Positions 45,542 through 53,640 of a stretch of 64,000 nt of DNA are shown piece by piece. Origin of the DNA: Labrys wisconsinensis (lineage in GTDB: Bacteria; Pseudomonadota; Alphaproteobacteria; Rhizobiales; Labraceae); the NCBI RefSeq assembly GCF_030814995.1, contig NZ_JAUSVX010000004.1:310001-374000 (forward strand), read 5' to 3'. Made by a program: the position numbers and the translations under genes. How positions within the stretch are numbered: position 1 is the stretch's first letter; the number at the start of each line of letters is the position of its first letter. The notes under the pieces are model-generated. The model worked only from the letters and a program-made list of their open reading frames with translations. It ran no database searches and was not told the DNA's origin.

Positions 45542-45826
45542 ATGGGAGGCCATGTCTATATCCTGACCAATCGTGCGAACGGCACGCTCTACACTGGCGT
45601 CACCGCCAACCTCGCCGAACGGATCTTCCAGCACCGGGAGGGGCGCGGCTCCACCTTCACCAGGCGCTATGGCCTGAAGAGGCTGGTCTGGTACGAGGCC
45701 TTCGACGATATCCGTGACGCCATCCAGCGCGAGAGCGCGATGAAGCACTGGCCCCGCGCCTGGAAGATCCGGCTCATCCTGGCCATGAACCCGGGCTGGG
45801 CGGACCTCTACGAGGGGCTGGCGTAG
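45542..45826 (+). CDS. GIY-YIG nuclease superfamily protein, flanked by REP doublets
   Basis: 94 residues, a bare GIY-YIG domain: HVYILTNRANGTLYTGVT holds the two YI/YxG strands, the catalytic arginine is in LAERIFQHREG and the metal-binding glutamate in AIQRESAMKHW. The family (COG2827, YhbQ-like) is of unclear function. The gene lies exactly between two inverted repeat doublets (45343-45472 and 45874-46069), a layout like that of REP-associated transposases in other bacteria. It cuts between the monooxygenase and the convergent nic genes. Whether it moves the repeats is speculation. Confidence 0.88.
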   Translation: MGGHVYILTNRANGTLYTGVTANLAERIFQHREGRGSTFTRRYGLKRLVWYEAFDDIRDAIQRESAMKHWPRAWKIRLILAMNPGWADLYEGLA

Positions 45827-45873
45827 CCCCCGCGCGGAATCCCGGGCTCGGACAGCAGCTGCCCCATCCGCGC

Positions 45874-46069
45874 CGTCATGGACGGGCTTGTCCCGTCCAT
45901 CCCTAGCGAAATCGATCTCGATTTCGCGGGGAACACCGGTGGTGCCGCGGAGGGCGCTGACCGATGTCGAGACGACCGGCGGTGCCAGGACGGTCACCGG
46001 TTGATGTCGCCGCGAACAAGAGCCGTCGTCGCGGTCGCGTGGATGGACGGGACAAGCCCGTCCATGACG
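45874..46069. repeat. REP doublet 2 (inverted pair)
   Basis: Units at 45874-45910 (3' end diverged) and 46033-46069 are inverted copies of the same 37-base element as in doublet 1, with a spacer of 122 bases. Each holds the same 9-bp stem. The doublet separates the GIY-YIG gene from the PF06684 gene. Confidence 0.85.
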
Positions 46070-46114
46070 CTGTGGTTCCCGCGCGATGAAGGCGCACCCT
46101 CGCCGCCTCACCCC

Positions 46115-46702
46115 CTACCGCAGCCCGTCCTCGCCCTTGATCTCGGCCTTGGTCAGGCCGCCGATCCGGGGGAGCGGGCGGCCGGAATCGGTCACCACCA
46201 CCGCCACCATGATCTCGTCGGCGCGCGGCGCGTCGTTGACGCGCACCTCCATGCCGTCGAAATGGCTGCGGACATAGGCGGCGTCCTTGTGGCCGAGCGG
46301 CACGTCGAGGGCAACGCCGGGGCCACCGCACTTCTTGGCGGAGGGCACCAGCGCCGCGCCCTTGCCCAGCACCTTGCGCAGCGGCGCGCCGAGCCTGGGG
46401 TGCAGGATCGCGGCGGCGTGCTCCAGCTCGCCGTTCTCGCCGACCGCGGCGGCCTTGCCGTAGCTTTCCGCCGCCGGGCCCTCGATGCCGAGCGCCGCGA
46501 CGGCGCGCCGGCCGAGGAGGTCGCCGAGCTCCTCGCCGATTTCCATCAGCGGCGTCAGGTCTTCCACGTAGCGCCCGGCGAAGGGGTTGGCGATGACGGC
46601 CACGGCAGCGGCGCGGCGGGTCGGCGGATCGACCGGCCGGCCCATCTCGCTGTGCACCTCGTCGACGATGGTCACCAGCTTGCGGATCGAAGCTTTGGTC
46701 AT
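46115..46702 (-). CDS. PF06684 'amino acid synthesis' family protein, copy 2
   Basis: 195 residues. It is a paralogue of the next gene: shared AAVAVIANPFAGRYVEDL near residue 32, SYGKAAAVGENGELEHAAA, CGGPGVALDVPLGHKDAAYV and the identical ending EIKGEDGLR. PF06684 (formerly DUF1185) structures are reported to have a chorismate-mutase-like fold; no reaction is established. It overlaps its partner as ATGA and closes the operon that starts with the 6-hydroxynicotinate-reductase-like gene behind operator C. Confidence 0.85.
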   Translation of the reverse strand: MTKASIRKLVTIVDEVHSEMGRPVDPPTRRAAAVAVIANPFAGRYVEDLTPLMEIGEELGDLLGRRAVAALGIEGPAAESYGKAAAVGENGELEHAAAILHPRLGAPLRKVLGKGAALVPSAKKCGGPGVALDVPLGHKDAAYVRSHFDGMEVRVNDAPRADEIMVAVVVTDSGRPLPRIGGLTKAEIKGEDGLR

Positions 46703-47283
46703 CTCAGGCCGTCCTCTCCCTTGATCTCGCTGGCCTTGAGCCCGCCGACGCGCGCATGCACCCGCGGGCCGGTGGTCATCACCAGCGCCAGCACCAGCTC
46801 GTCCGCCTTCGGCCCGTCGGGCAGGCCGACCTCCATCGCGTCGAAATGGCTGCGGACATAGGAGGCGTTGATATGCGTCACCGGCACGTCGAGCCGCGTG
46901 CCGGGGCCGCCGACCTTCTTGGTCGAGGGCACGATCGCCTTGGCGTCGCCGAGCAGCTCGCGCATGGCATAGCCCCCCGGCACGTGCCAGAGCGCTCCGT
47001 GCTCCAGCTCGCCGGCGGCGCCGACGATGGCGCCCTTGCCGTAGCCCTCGATCGCGGCGGCCTCGCCCCCGAGCGCGGCGAGCAGGCGCCGGGCCATGGC
47101 GAGGCCGAGCGGCTTCAGGTCCTCCATGAAGCCGGCAATGTCCTCGACATAGCGGCCGGCGAAGGGGTTGGCGATGACGGCCAGCGCCGCGCCGCGCTTC
47201 AGCGGCACGGCGGCGACGGGGCCGCCCTCGTGAAGGATCTCCTCGACGGTGATGAGCTGCTTGCGGACGGCGACGTCAGGCAT
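46699..47283 (-). CDS. PF06684 'amino acid synthesis' family protein, copy 1
   Basis: 194 residues, paralogue of the gene at 46115-46702 with roughly half of positions the same. Conserved landmarks are AALAVIANPFAGRYVEDIAG, GYGKGAIVGAAGELEHGAL, VGGPGTRLDVPVTHINASYV and RSHFDAMEV. The two copies probably form a hetero-oligomer. It overlaps the UPF0280 stop by 8 bases. Operon membership points to a role in the reductive nicotinate pathway, such as an isomerase or hydrolase after ring reduction, or a subunit of the reductase; the sequence does not decide. Confidence 0.85.
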   Translation of the reverse strand: MPDVAVRKQLITVEEILHEGGPVAAVPLKRGAALAVIANPFAGRYVEDIAGFMEDLKPLGLAMARRLLAALGGEAAAIEGYGKGAIVGAAGELEHGALWHVPGGYAMRELLGDAKAIVPSTKKVGGPGTRLDVPVTHINASYVRSHFDAMEVGLPDGPKADELVLALVMTTGPRVHARVGGLKASEIKGEDGLR

Positions 47284-48169
47284 GGGCGGGGATCCTGGCT
47301 GAGAAGAGGGCGGGGCCGGCGGCGAGGCGCGTCTCGCCGGCGAGACGGGTCTCGCCCTGGAGATGCAGCGCAGCGCCTTCGATCAGGCCGGCGGCGCGCA
47401 GGCTTTCGGCCATGGCGAGGCCGCGGGCGAGGGCTGCATCGACCTCGCCCGCCGTCAGCGGGCCGACCGCGCGGGTGACGAGGCGCGCGCCGAGGTCGCT
47501 GTCGGGCTGGATGTCGCGAGCCGGCCGGCGCGTCACCGCGGGATGGCCGGGCAGGTCGACCGCGTTGGCGATCACGGTGGCGGCCGCGTCCGCCATGGCC
47601 GATGTCCGCGCCAGCACCGTGACGGCGTCGGCGATGCCGAGGGAGAAGCTGCGGCCGCGCCGCCCGCTGGTGGCGATGCCGCGCACCGGCATGGAGGCGG
47701 CGATCGTGCTCGTGCCGAACAGGCCCGGCCGGTCGGGCCGGTCGACCAGGCCGATGCGGAAGCTCTCCCCCGGGGCGAGATGCAGGGCGATGTCGCCGCC
47801 ATTGTTGACGAACGCCCGGTCGAGGGCCGCGGCCGCCAGCATGGCGGCGAGGATCTCCTCGGCCACGGCGCCGGCGACCGCCGCCATCGGCGTGATGAAC
47901 AGGACGTCGGCGAAGGGCATGACGGCCGCATGCATGCGTCGGGCGACCGGGCCTTGCGGCAGCGGCCGGCCCGTCCCGGCCGGGGCGCGCAGCAAGGCGA
48001 GCTCGCCGCAGAGCTCGGCCAGCAGCCCGTCGAAGCGCCGCGCCGCCGTGCCATAGGCGGCGGTGACCGCCGCCGGCTGCCCGAAGGCTGCGATCACCAG
48101 GTCGATCGGCCCCTGCTGCAGGTGCAGCCGCCGGCCGTCGGGCAGCATGCGGGCGATCGGGGGCTCCAT
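47276..48169 (-). CDS. UPF0280 (ApbE-superfamily) protein
   Basis: 297 residues from the ATG at 48169 (MEPPIARMLPDGRRLHLQQGPID). COG2122-type features are FGQPAAVTAAYGTAARRFDGLL, ADVLFITPMAAVAGAVAEEIL, AFVNNGGDIALHL and GRSFSLGIADAVTVLA with the acidic DAVTVLARTSAMADAAATV end. The NGGDI stretch resembles the NxGGD/NxGGN region of ApbE flavin transferases. It starts 4 bases after the reductase-like gene stops. Since the Eubacterium 6-hydroxynicotinate reductase carries covalent flavin, this protein is a candidate maturase for its neighbour. Confidence 0.85.
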   Translation of the reverse strand: MEPPIARMLPDGRRLHLQQGPIDLVIAAFGQPAAVTAAYGTAARRFDGLLAELCGELALLRAPAGTGRPLPQGPVARRMHAAVMPFADVLFITPMAAVAGAVAEEILAAMLAAAALDRAFVNNGGDIALHLAPGESFRIGLVDRPDRPGLFGTSTIAASMPVRGIATSGRRGRSFSLGIADAVTVLARTSAMADAAATVIANAVDLPGHPAVTRRPARDIQPDSDLGARLVTRAVGPLTAGEVDAALARGLAMAESLRAAGLIEGAALHLQGETRLAGETRLAAGPALFSARIPAHA

Positions 48170-48173
48170 CGCC

Positions 48174-49661
48174 CTACCCGTGCGAGCGGCGCGCGCCCTG
48201 CGGCGCGAACGGCCAGGGATTGTCGTGCCGGTGCGGCAGGCTGAGGCGGCCGCCGGGATCGAGGGTCGTGAGCGGGCGGACATAGTCCATATGGCCGCCG
48301 AGGGCCGCGTAGTCGGAGAGCTTCAGGGTGAACTCGATCGGCGCCACCAGGGCCGGGGTCGGCACATAGCCGAAGGCGTTCTCCGGCAGGCGCGTCACGT
48401 CGACCATGAAGGTGATGCCGCCACCCGGCCAGACATAGACCGGCGCGCCGCCGCAGGTGACATAGGTCAAGGCGTCCTTGACCGAGCGGGTCAGGCGCAC
48501 CGGATTCTCGGTGACGCCGGCGCGCAGCGAGCCGCCGGCGCCGCCGATGAACAGCACGGTCGAGAGCGCCGGCTCGCAATTCTCGGCGATGCGATCCACC
48601 GGCTCGACCAGGGCCTGCGGCATCTCGGCCTGGACCGGCCGCAGCGCCTCGTCGAGCTCGTAATAGGCGGCGTGCTCGCCCGTGGTGGAGACCATCAGCA
48701 GGCGCAGGCCGGGACGGGCGACCTTCGGGTCGAACGGGCCGAGGATGGCGAGGGGATCGTCGATGTCGGTGCCGCCCCAGCCGGTGCCGGGCTGCGCCAC
48801 CTGGAAATAGCGCCCGGGCGTCGAGCGCCGTCCCTTCAGCCTGATGCCGGTATCGGGGATGCCGAGCAGCTTGCCGGCCTGGTGCTCGGACAGCACGCCG
48901 GTGATGTGGTCGTCGACCACCACCACCTCGTCGACCTTGCCGTGCCACTGCTTGGCGAAGATGCCGATGGTGGCCGAGCCGCAGCCGACGCGCATGCGCG
49001 TCTCGGTCTGGCCGTTGACGATGGGCGCCCGGCCGGCCTGGACCACCAGCGTCGCGCCGCCGTCGATGCTCATCTCGACCGCCTTGCCGTTGCACAGCTC
49101 CAGGAGCGCGTCGCAGGTGACGCGGCCCTCCTTCTTCGAGCCGCCGGTGAGGTGGTGCACACCGCCGAGCGAGAGCATCTGCGAGCCGTATTCGCCGGTT
49201 GTGACATGGCCGACCGCCTCGCCCTCGACCCGCACCATATGCGTCTCCGGGCCGATGAAGCGGTCGGTGTCGATCTTCACCTTGACGCCGCAATAGCTGA
49301 AGATGCCTTCGGTCACCACCGTGACCATGTCGACGCCGTCGACCTCGGAGGAGACGATGAAGGGCGCCGGCTTGTAGTCGGGATAGGTGGTGCCGGCGCC
49401 GATGGCGGTGACGAAGGTCTCGGCCTGCGGCACGATGCTGCCGTCCCACTCGTCGGAGCGGACGAAGGGCACGACCTCGCCGCCATGCGACAGGGTGCGG
49501 TCGAGCAGCACGTGCGGGTCGACGCGCACCAGCTCGCCGTCGGCATTGGCATAGCGGTCGCAGGCGCCGGTCATGCCGGGCTTGATGAAGCACATCACCG
49601 GGCAGGCGTCGCAGCGGATCTTGTCGTCCTTCACCGGAACGGCATCGGCATCAGCGGGCAT
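48174..49661 (-). CDS. hnr: 6-hydroxynicotinate reductase-like iron-sulfur protein
   Basis: 495 residues. The N-terminus has a cysteine motif KIRCDACPVMCFIKPGMTG plus AC (Cys17, 20, 24, 34), and further cysteines at 124, 183, 190 and 227 (VGCGSATIGIF). The sequence type is that annotated as 6-hydroxynicotinate reductase, first described in Eubacterium barkeri, where it holds Fe-S clusters and a covalent flavin and reduces 6-hydroxynicotinate to the 1,4,5,6-tetrahydro-6-oxo form with ferredoxin. It lies in a regulon with NicAB, enamidase, ferredoxin and reductase, which supports the function. It leads the operon to 46115, behind operator C. Confidence 0.8.
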   Translation of the reverse strand: MPADADAVPVKDDKIRCDACPVMCFIKPGMTGACDRYANADGELVRVDPHVLLDRTLSHGGEVVPFVRSDEWDGSIVPQAETFVTAIGAGTTYPDYKPAPFIVSSEVDGVDMVTVVTEGIFSYCGVKVKIDTDRFIGPETHMVRVEGEAVGHVTTGEYGSQMLSLGGVHHLTGGSKKEGRVTCDALLELCNGKAVEMSIDGGATLVVQAGRAPIVNGQTETRMRVGCGSATIGIFAKQWHGKVDEVVVVDDHITGVLSEHQAGKLLGIPDTGIRLKGRRSTPGRYFQVAQPGTGWGGTDIDDPLAILGPFDPKVARPGLRLLMVSTTGEHAAYYELDEALRPVQAEMPQALVEPVDRIAENCEPALSTVLFIGGAGGSLRAGVTENPVRLTRSVKDALTYVTCGGAPVYVWPGGGITFMVDVTRLPENAFGYVPTPALVAPIEFTLKLSDYAALGGHMDYVRPLTTLDPGGRLSLPHRHDNPWPFAPQGARRSHG

Positions 49662-49727
49662 GGCGGCCTCGGTGGGAAGGCCCGCCGGCCGGGGCCTCGC
49701 GTAGGAGCCGGGCGACCGGGCGGAAAT

Positions 49728-49746
49728 TCATTTGTATACTAACGAT
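49728..49746. promoter_or_regulatory. Nic-regulon operator C
   Basis: TCATTTGTATACTAACGAT, 67 bases upstream of the 6-hydroxynicotinate-reductase-like gene on the minus strand. It matches the five-site consensus TCGTTTGTRYACTAACAAT at 17 of 19 positions. Confidence 0.7.
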
Positions 49747-49810
49747 ACTCGGCTTTCGACCATGACGTGTCAAGGGCGCCGTCCTGGACCGCGGACCCGC
49801 TGCCATGGCC

Positions 49811-50701
49811 TCAGCGGACGGCATAATGGCTCGGATCCTGCGCCGAGCGCAGCTTCGGCGCCAGATAATCCGCCTGCGCCGGGAAGCGCGCCACGGCGTT
49901 GAGGGCGATGCGGCCGGCGATCGGGGCGAGCTCGAGGCGCCGGTCGTTGCCGATGATGCCGACCTGCGGCGGCGCGAAATAATTGGCATAGACCGCGGTG
50001 ATGAAGGTCATGCTGGTGAAGCTCGCGCCGATCTCGCGCGCCAGCGTCGCCTCCGGCGCCAGGCTGTGGTTGATCAGGTCGGCGCCGAGCGAGCGGTAGG
50101 CATTGGCCTCGGCCGGGCTCTGCAGGCGAGGCCCCCAGCAATGGGCGCAGACGAGCCCCGCCGAAAGGCCGTAGACCCGCTGCTCGGCCGGCCAGAGCTC
50201 GCGCGCCGTCGCCTCGACCACGCCGGACAGGATCGGGCACATCAGCTGCTTGCCGCTGGCATCGTAGCGCAGCCGGCCCGGCAGCAGCGAGAACTGCGTC
50301 TGGGTGAGCTCGATCACGTCTCCTGATATGACGAAATCGCTCTCCAGGATGGCGCGGTTGAGCGCGCCGCTGGTCGACATCGCCAGGATCTTGCCGACGC
50401 CCGCTTCGCGCAGCACCCAGTAGAGCCGGCGCTGCGAGCTGTGATCCATCTCGTCCAGCCGGTTGCCGTGGGAGAAGACGACGAGGACGCGCCGCGGCCT
50501 GCCGTCCTCGGTGATCGTGCCGTCGAGCTCGACCAGCTTCCACTCGTCCGACACGCCGAACGGCGTCGCGAACGCCATGTCGCGCTGGATCAGCTTGACG
50601 CCCGGCTCGGCCACGTCCTCTGGGAAGCGCAGGCCCCAGGTGGCGCTGCCGCAGATGATGGCGTGGTCGACCTTCGGGATGGGCAGGGTCTGGTCCGGCA
50701 T
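49811..50701 (-). CDS. S-methyl-5'-thioadenosine/purine nucleoside phosphorylase-like protein
   Basis: 296 residues of the PNP/MTAP family: HAIICGSATWGLRFP at the N-terminus (nucleoside phosphorylase I strand), FSHGNRLDEMDHSSQRRLYW as the phosphate-loop region, AMSTSGALNRAIL, and AHCWGPRLQSPAEANAYRSLGAD-type segment (landmarks GPRLQSPAEANAYR and GADLINHSLAPEATLAREIG). It is the last gene of the ABC importer operon, 7 bases after the ATPase. It may release a base from an imported nucleoside, perhaps nicotinate from its riboside; this is inference from the operator upstream of the transporter. Confidence 0.82.
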   Translation of the reverse strand: MPDQTLPIPKVDHAIICGSATWGLRFPEDVAEPGVKLIQRDMAFATPFGVSDEWKLVELDGTITEDGRPRRVLVVFSHGNRLDEMDHSSQRRLYWVLREAGVGKILAMSTSGALNRAILESDFVISGDVIELTQTQFSLLPGRLRYDASGKQLMCPILSGVVEATARELWPAEQRVYGLSAGLVCAHCWGPRLQSPAEANAYRSLGADLINHSLAPEATLAREIGASFTSMTFITAVYANYFAPPQVGIIGNDRRLELAPIAGRIALNAVARFPAQADYLAPKLRSAQDPSHYAVR

Positions 50702-50708
50702 GGCAGCG

Positions 50709-51779
50709 TCAGCCTTCGAGCACGATGGTATGGGCGGGGTCCCAGGTCAGCGTCACCGCGCTGCCCGGCCCCAGGCCTTCGGTCATGCGGTTCTGCACGA
50801 AGACCGTGAGCAGGCGGGCGGCCGCCTCGACCTTGTAGGTGACGGAGTTGCCGGCGAAGATCTCGGTGGCGACGGTGCCTTCGAGACGGTTGAGGCCGTC
50901 CTGGGCGGCGGCCCGGCCTGGCGTCAGCGTGAACTTCTCCGGACGGACGGCGAGCGTGACCTTGGACCCCGGGGGCGCCGCGTCGCGGGTGTCGACGGCG
51001 AGGCCGCCGCCGATCGGGATGCGGGTGAGGCCGTCGGCGCGGCCGGCGACCTGACCATCGAAGAAGTTGGCAGTGCCGAGAAAGCCCGCGGCGAAGGCGG
51101 TCTTCGGCCGCTCGTAGATCTCGCGCGGCGCGCCGATCTGCTCGACCCGGCCCTCGCTCATGATGGCGATGCGGTCGGACAGGGTCAGCGCCTCCTCCTG
51201 GTCGTGGGTGACGAACACCGTGGTGATGCCGACATTGCGCTGGATCTGCTTCAATTCGATCTGCATCTCCTCGCGCAGCTTTTTGTCGAGCGCGCCGAGC
51301 GGCTCGTCGAGCAGCAGCACGCGCGGGTTGGTCGCAAGAGCCCGCGCCAGCGCGATGCGCTGCTGCTGGCCGCCGGACATCTGGCGCGGCTTGCGCGGGC
51401 CGTAGCTCTCCAGCCGCACCAGCTTGAGCAGATCGGCGACGCGCTCGGCGATGCGAGCCTTTGGCTCGTGGCGCACGGAGAGGCCGAATCCGACATTGTC
51501 GGCGACGCTCATGTGCGGGAACAGCGCGTAGTTCTGGAACATCATGCCGATGTCGCGCTTGTGCACCGGGATGTTCTGCACCGGCCGGCCGCCGATCGAG
51601 ATCTCGCCTTCGTCGGGGTCGATGAACCCGGCGATCGAGCGCAGCAGCGTCGTCTTGCCGCCGCCGGAGGGGCCGAGCAGCCCGAAGAACTCGCCGTCGG
51701 CGATGGTCATCGACACGTCCGCCAGGGCGGTGACCTTGCCGTAGCGCTTGGCGACCTTGCTGATGCCGACCACGCTCAT
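50709..51779 (-). CDS. ABC transporter ATPase, PotA-like
   Basis: 356 residues. Walker A is GPSGGGKTTLL, the signature MSGGQQQRIALARAL, Walker [13 protein letters not shown] and the switch histidine in VTHDQEEAL. A TOBE domain forms the C-terminus (LAVRPEKFTLTPG). It follows the permease by a single base and precedes the phosphorylase by 7, so the four genes 53506-49811 are one operon behind operator D. It would drive import through 51781-53506. Confidence 0.93.
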   Translation of the reverse strand: MSVVGISKVAKRYGKVTALADVSMTIADGEFFGLLGPSGGGKTTLLRSIAGFIDPDEGEISIGGRPVQNIPVHKRDIGMMFQNYALFPHMSVADNVGFGLSVRHEPKARIAERVADLLKLVRLESYGPRKPRQMSGGQQQRIALARALATNPRVLLLDEPLGALDKKLREEMQIELKQIQRNVGITTVFVTHDQEEALTLSDRIAIMSEGRVEQIGAPREIYERPKTAFAAGFLGTANFFDGQVAGRADGLTRIPIGGGLAVDTRDAAPPGSKVTLAVRPEKFTLTPGRAAAQDGLNRLEGTVATEIFAGNSVTYKVEAAARLLTVFVQNRMTEGLGPGSAVTLTWDPAHTIVLEG

Positions 51780-51780
51780 G

Positions 51781-52563
51781 TCAGCGCTCTCCGCCGAATT
51801 TGCTGAAGCGGGCGAAGGCGAGCATCATCGCCATCGACGCCAGGATGATGATGGTGGAGATCGCGTTGATCTCCGGGGTGAAGCCCTTGCGGATCGCCGA
51901 ATAGATCTCGACCGGCAGGGTGGAGACGCCGACCGGCGCCAGGAAATAGGAGACGACGAACTGGTCGAAGGAGATGGCGAAGGCGAACAGCGCCGCCGCC
52001 ACGATGCCGGGCGCCAGAAGCGGCACCGTCACCCGCCAGAAGGTCTGCCAGCCATTGGCGCCGAGGGTCGCCGCCGCCTCCTCCATGGCGATGCTGAAGC
52101 TCTTCAGCCGGCTGCCGACGATGATCACGACATAGGGCAGCGACAGCGCGACATGGCCGAGCAGGATGGCGTGCAGGCCGCGGCCGATGCCGGTCCAGAA
52201 GAAGAAGATCAGCATGGCCGTGCCGGTGATCAGCCAGGGGATGGTGAGCGGGGGCAGCAGCAGCACCTGCAGCAGGCGCTTGCCGAAGAAATCGTAGCGG
52301 GCGAAGGCGAGCGCGGTGAGCGTGCCGAGCCCGGTGGCGATCACCGTGTTGGCGATGGCGATCAGCACGCTGTTGCGCGCCGCGGCCAGCAGCGTCGCGT
52401 TTTCGCTGAGCGCCCGGAACCAGACGAGGTCGAAGTGGAACGGCAGCTCGTAGAGCTGGGAGGTGTTGAAGGCCATGACCATCATCACCAGGATGGGCAT
52501 GTAGAGGAAGATGAGGATCAGGCCGAGATAGGAGCCGGCGAAGAGGCCGCCGAGGGATCTCAT
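51781..52563 (-). CDS. ABC transporter permease, PotC-like
   Basis: 260 residues with six predicted membrane helices (first: SYLGLILIFLYMPILVMMVMAF). The EAA loop is EEAAATLGANGWQTFWRVTV. It lies between the PotB-like permease (10-base gap) and the ATPase (1-base gap). It is part of the importer under nic operator D. Confidence 0.92.
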   Translation of the reverse strand: MRSLGGLFAGSYLGLILIFLYMPILVMMVMAFNTSQLYELPFHFDLVWFRALSENATLLAAARNSVLIAIANTVIATGLGTLTALAFARYDFFGKRLLQVLLLPPLTIPWLITGTAMLIFFFWTGIGRGLHAILLGHVALSLPYVVIIVGSRLKSFSIAMEEAAATLGANGWQTFWRVTVPLLAPGIVAAALFAFAISFDQFVVSYFLAPVGVSTLPVEIYSAIRKGFTPEINAISTIIILASMAMMLAFARFSKFGGER

Positions 52564-52573
52564 GGTCGCCTCC

Positions 52574-53506
52574 TCAGCTCAGGGTCATGTGCTTCTTCAA
52601 GACCGGCGCGCACAGGCCCATGAGGATGAGCACGATCGCCAGCATGATGAAGCCGAGGGCCGCGCCGAGCGGCCAGTTGAACGAAGCGGTGAACTGGTTC
52701 TCGATCAGCGTGCCGAGCATGATCGCCTGCTGGCCGCCGAGGATGCGCGGCTCCATGAAGGAACCGATCACCGGCACGAAGATCAGCACCACCCCGGCGA
52801 CCACCCCGGGCAGGCTCAGCGGCAGGGTGATGCGGCGGAACACCGTGAAGGAGGAAGCGCCGAGGCTGCGCGCCGCCTCGGCCAGGCTGTCGTCGATCGC
52901 CTGCAGCGAGACATAGCAGGTGAGGATCATGTAGGGCAGGTAGGCGTGCACCAGGCCGACGACGATGGCGGCGTAGCTGTACATCAGGTCGAGCGAGGGC
53001 GCGCCCGGCCAGATCGCCCTGAGGCCCTGCGCGACGAGGCCGTTGTTGGTGAGCACCATGGTCCAGGAGAAGGTGCGCACCAGCCCGTTGCTCCAGAACG
53101 GCAGCACGATCAGCAGCAGCAGCGCCTCGCGCCAGCGGTTCCTGACGAACTTGGCGAGCAGCAGCGCCGCGGGATAGCCGAGCACGAAGCAGGTGAGCGT
53201 CACGGTGAAGCCGAGCGTCAGCGAGCGCCAGGCATTGATCCAGTAGAGCGGCTTGGTGAAGAAGTCGGTGTAATGCTTGAGCGTGAACTGGGCCACGCGG
53301 CCGCCGATCGGCGCGACCGTCAGAACGCTGAAATAGAGCATCGCCGCCAGCGGCAGCAGCACGGTGACGAGGAGCACGATATAGGCGCCGCCGGTCAGGC
53401 CGACGATCGCCTGCGCGCGGCGGGCGCCGCCGGTCATCGACGCGAGCCGGCCGGAGGGCGCGGCGCGCGCCACCGCGCCGGCGCTGTCGGCTGCGATGTT
53501 CGACAT
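52574..53506 (-). CDS. ABC transporter permease, PotB-like
   Basis: 310 residues with six hydrophobic helices after a 30-residue soluble start. The EAA loop is LAEAARSLGASSFTVFRRITLP. It is the first gene of the permease-ATPase-phosphorylase operon and starts 20 bases downstream of operator D on the minus strand. Its matching binding protein is at 56300-57361, on the other side of a glycosidase gene. Confidence 0.92.
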   Translation of the reverse strand: MSNIAADSAGAVARAAPSGRLASMTGGARRAQAIVGLTGGAYIVLLVTVLLPLAAMLYFSVLTVAPIGGRVAQFTLKHYTDFFTKPLYWINAWRSLTLGFTVTLTCFVLGYPAALLLAKFVRNRWREALLLLIVLPFWSNGLVRTFSWTMVLTNNGLVAQGLRAIWPGAPSLDLMYSYAAIVVGLVHAYLPYMILTCYVSLQAIDDSLAEAARSLGASSFTVFRRITLPLSLPGVVAGVVLIFVPVIGSFMEPRILGGQQAIMLGTLIENQFTASFNWPLGAALGFIMLAIVLILMGLCAPVLKKHMTLS

Positions 53507-53525
53507 CCTGTTCCCATCTGCATAT

Positions 53526-53544
53526 TCGTTTGTACACTAACATA
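53526..53544. promoter_or_regulatory. Nic-regulon operator D
   Basis: TCGTTTGTACACTAACATA, 20 bases upstream of the PotB-like permease start on the minus strand, a position typical of a repressor. It matches the consensus at 17 of 19 positions. Confidence 0.7.
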
Positions 53545-53640
53545 TATGATCGCGGATCGCTGGCAAGCCCCGTCCTCGAAAGGCTCCAGCCTGGGCATGG
53601 TAGCAGGAAAGCCGGCCGTGCCGACTCGCCATGCCTGCCG

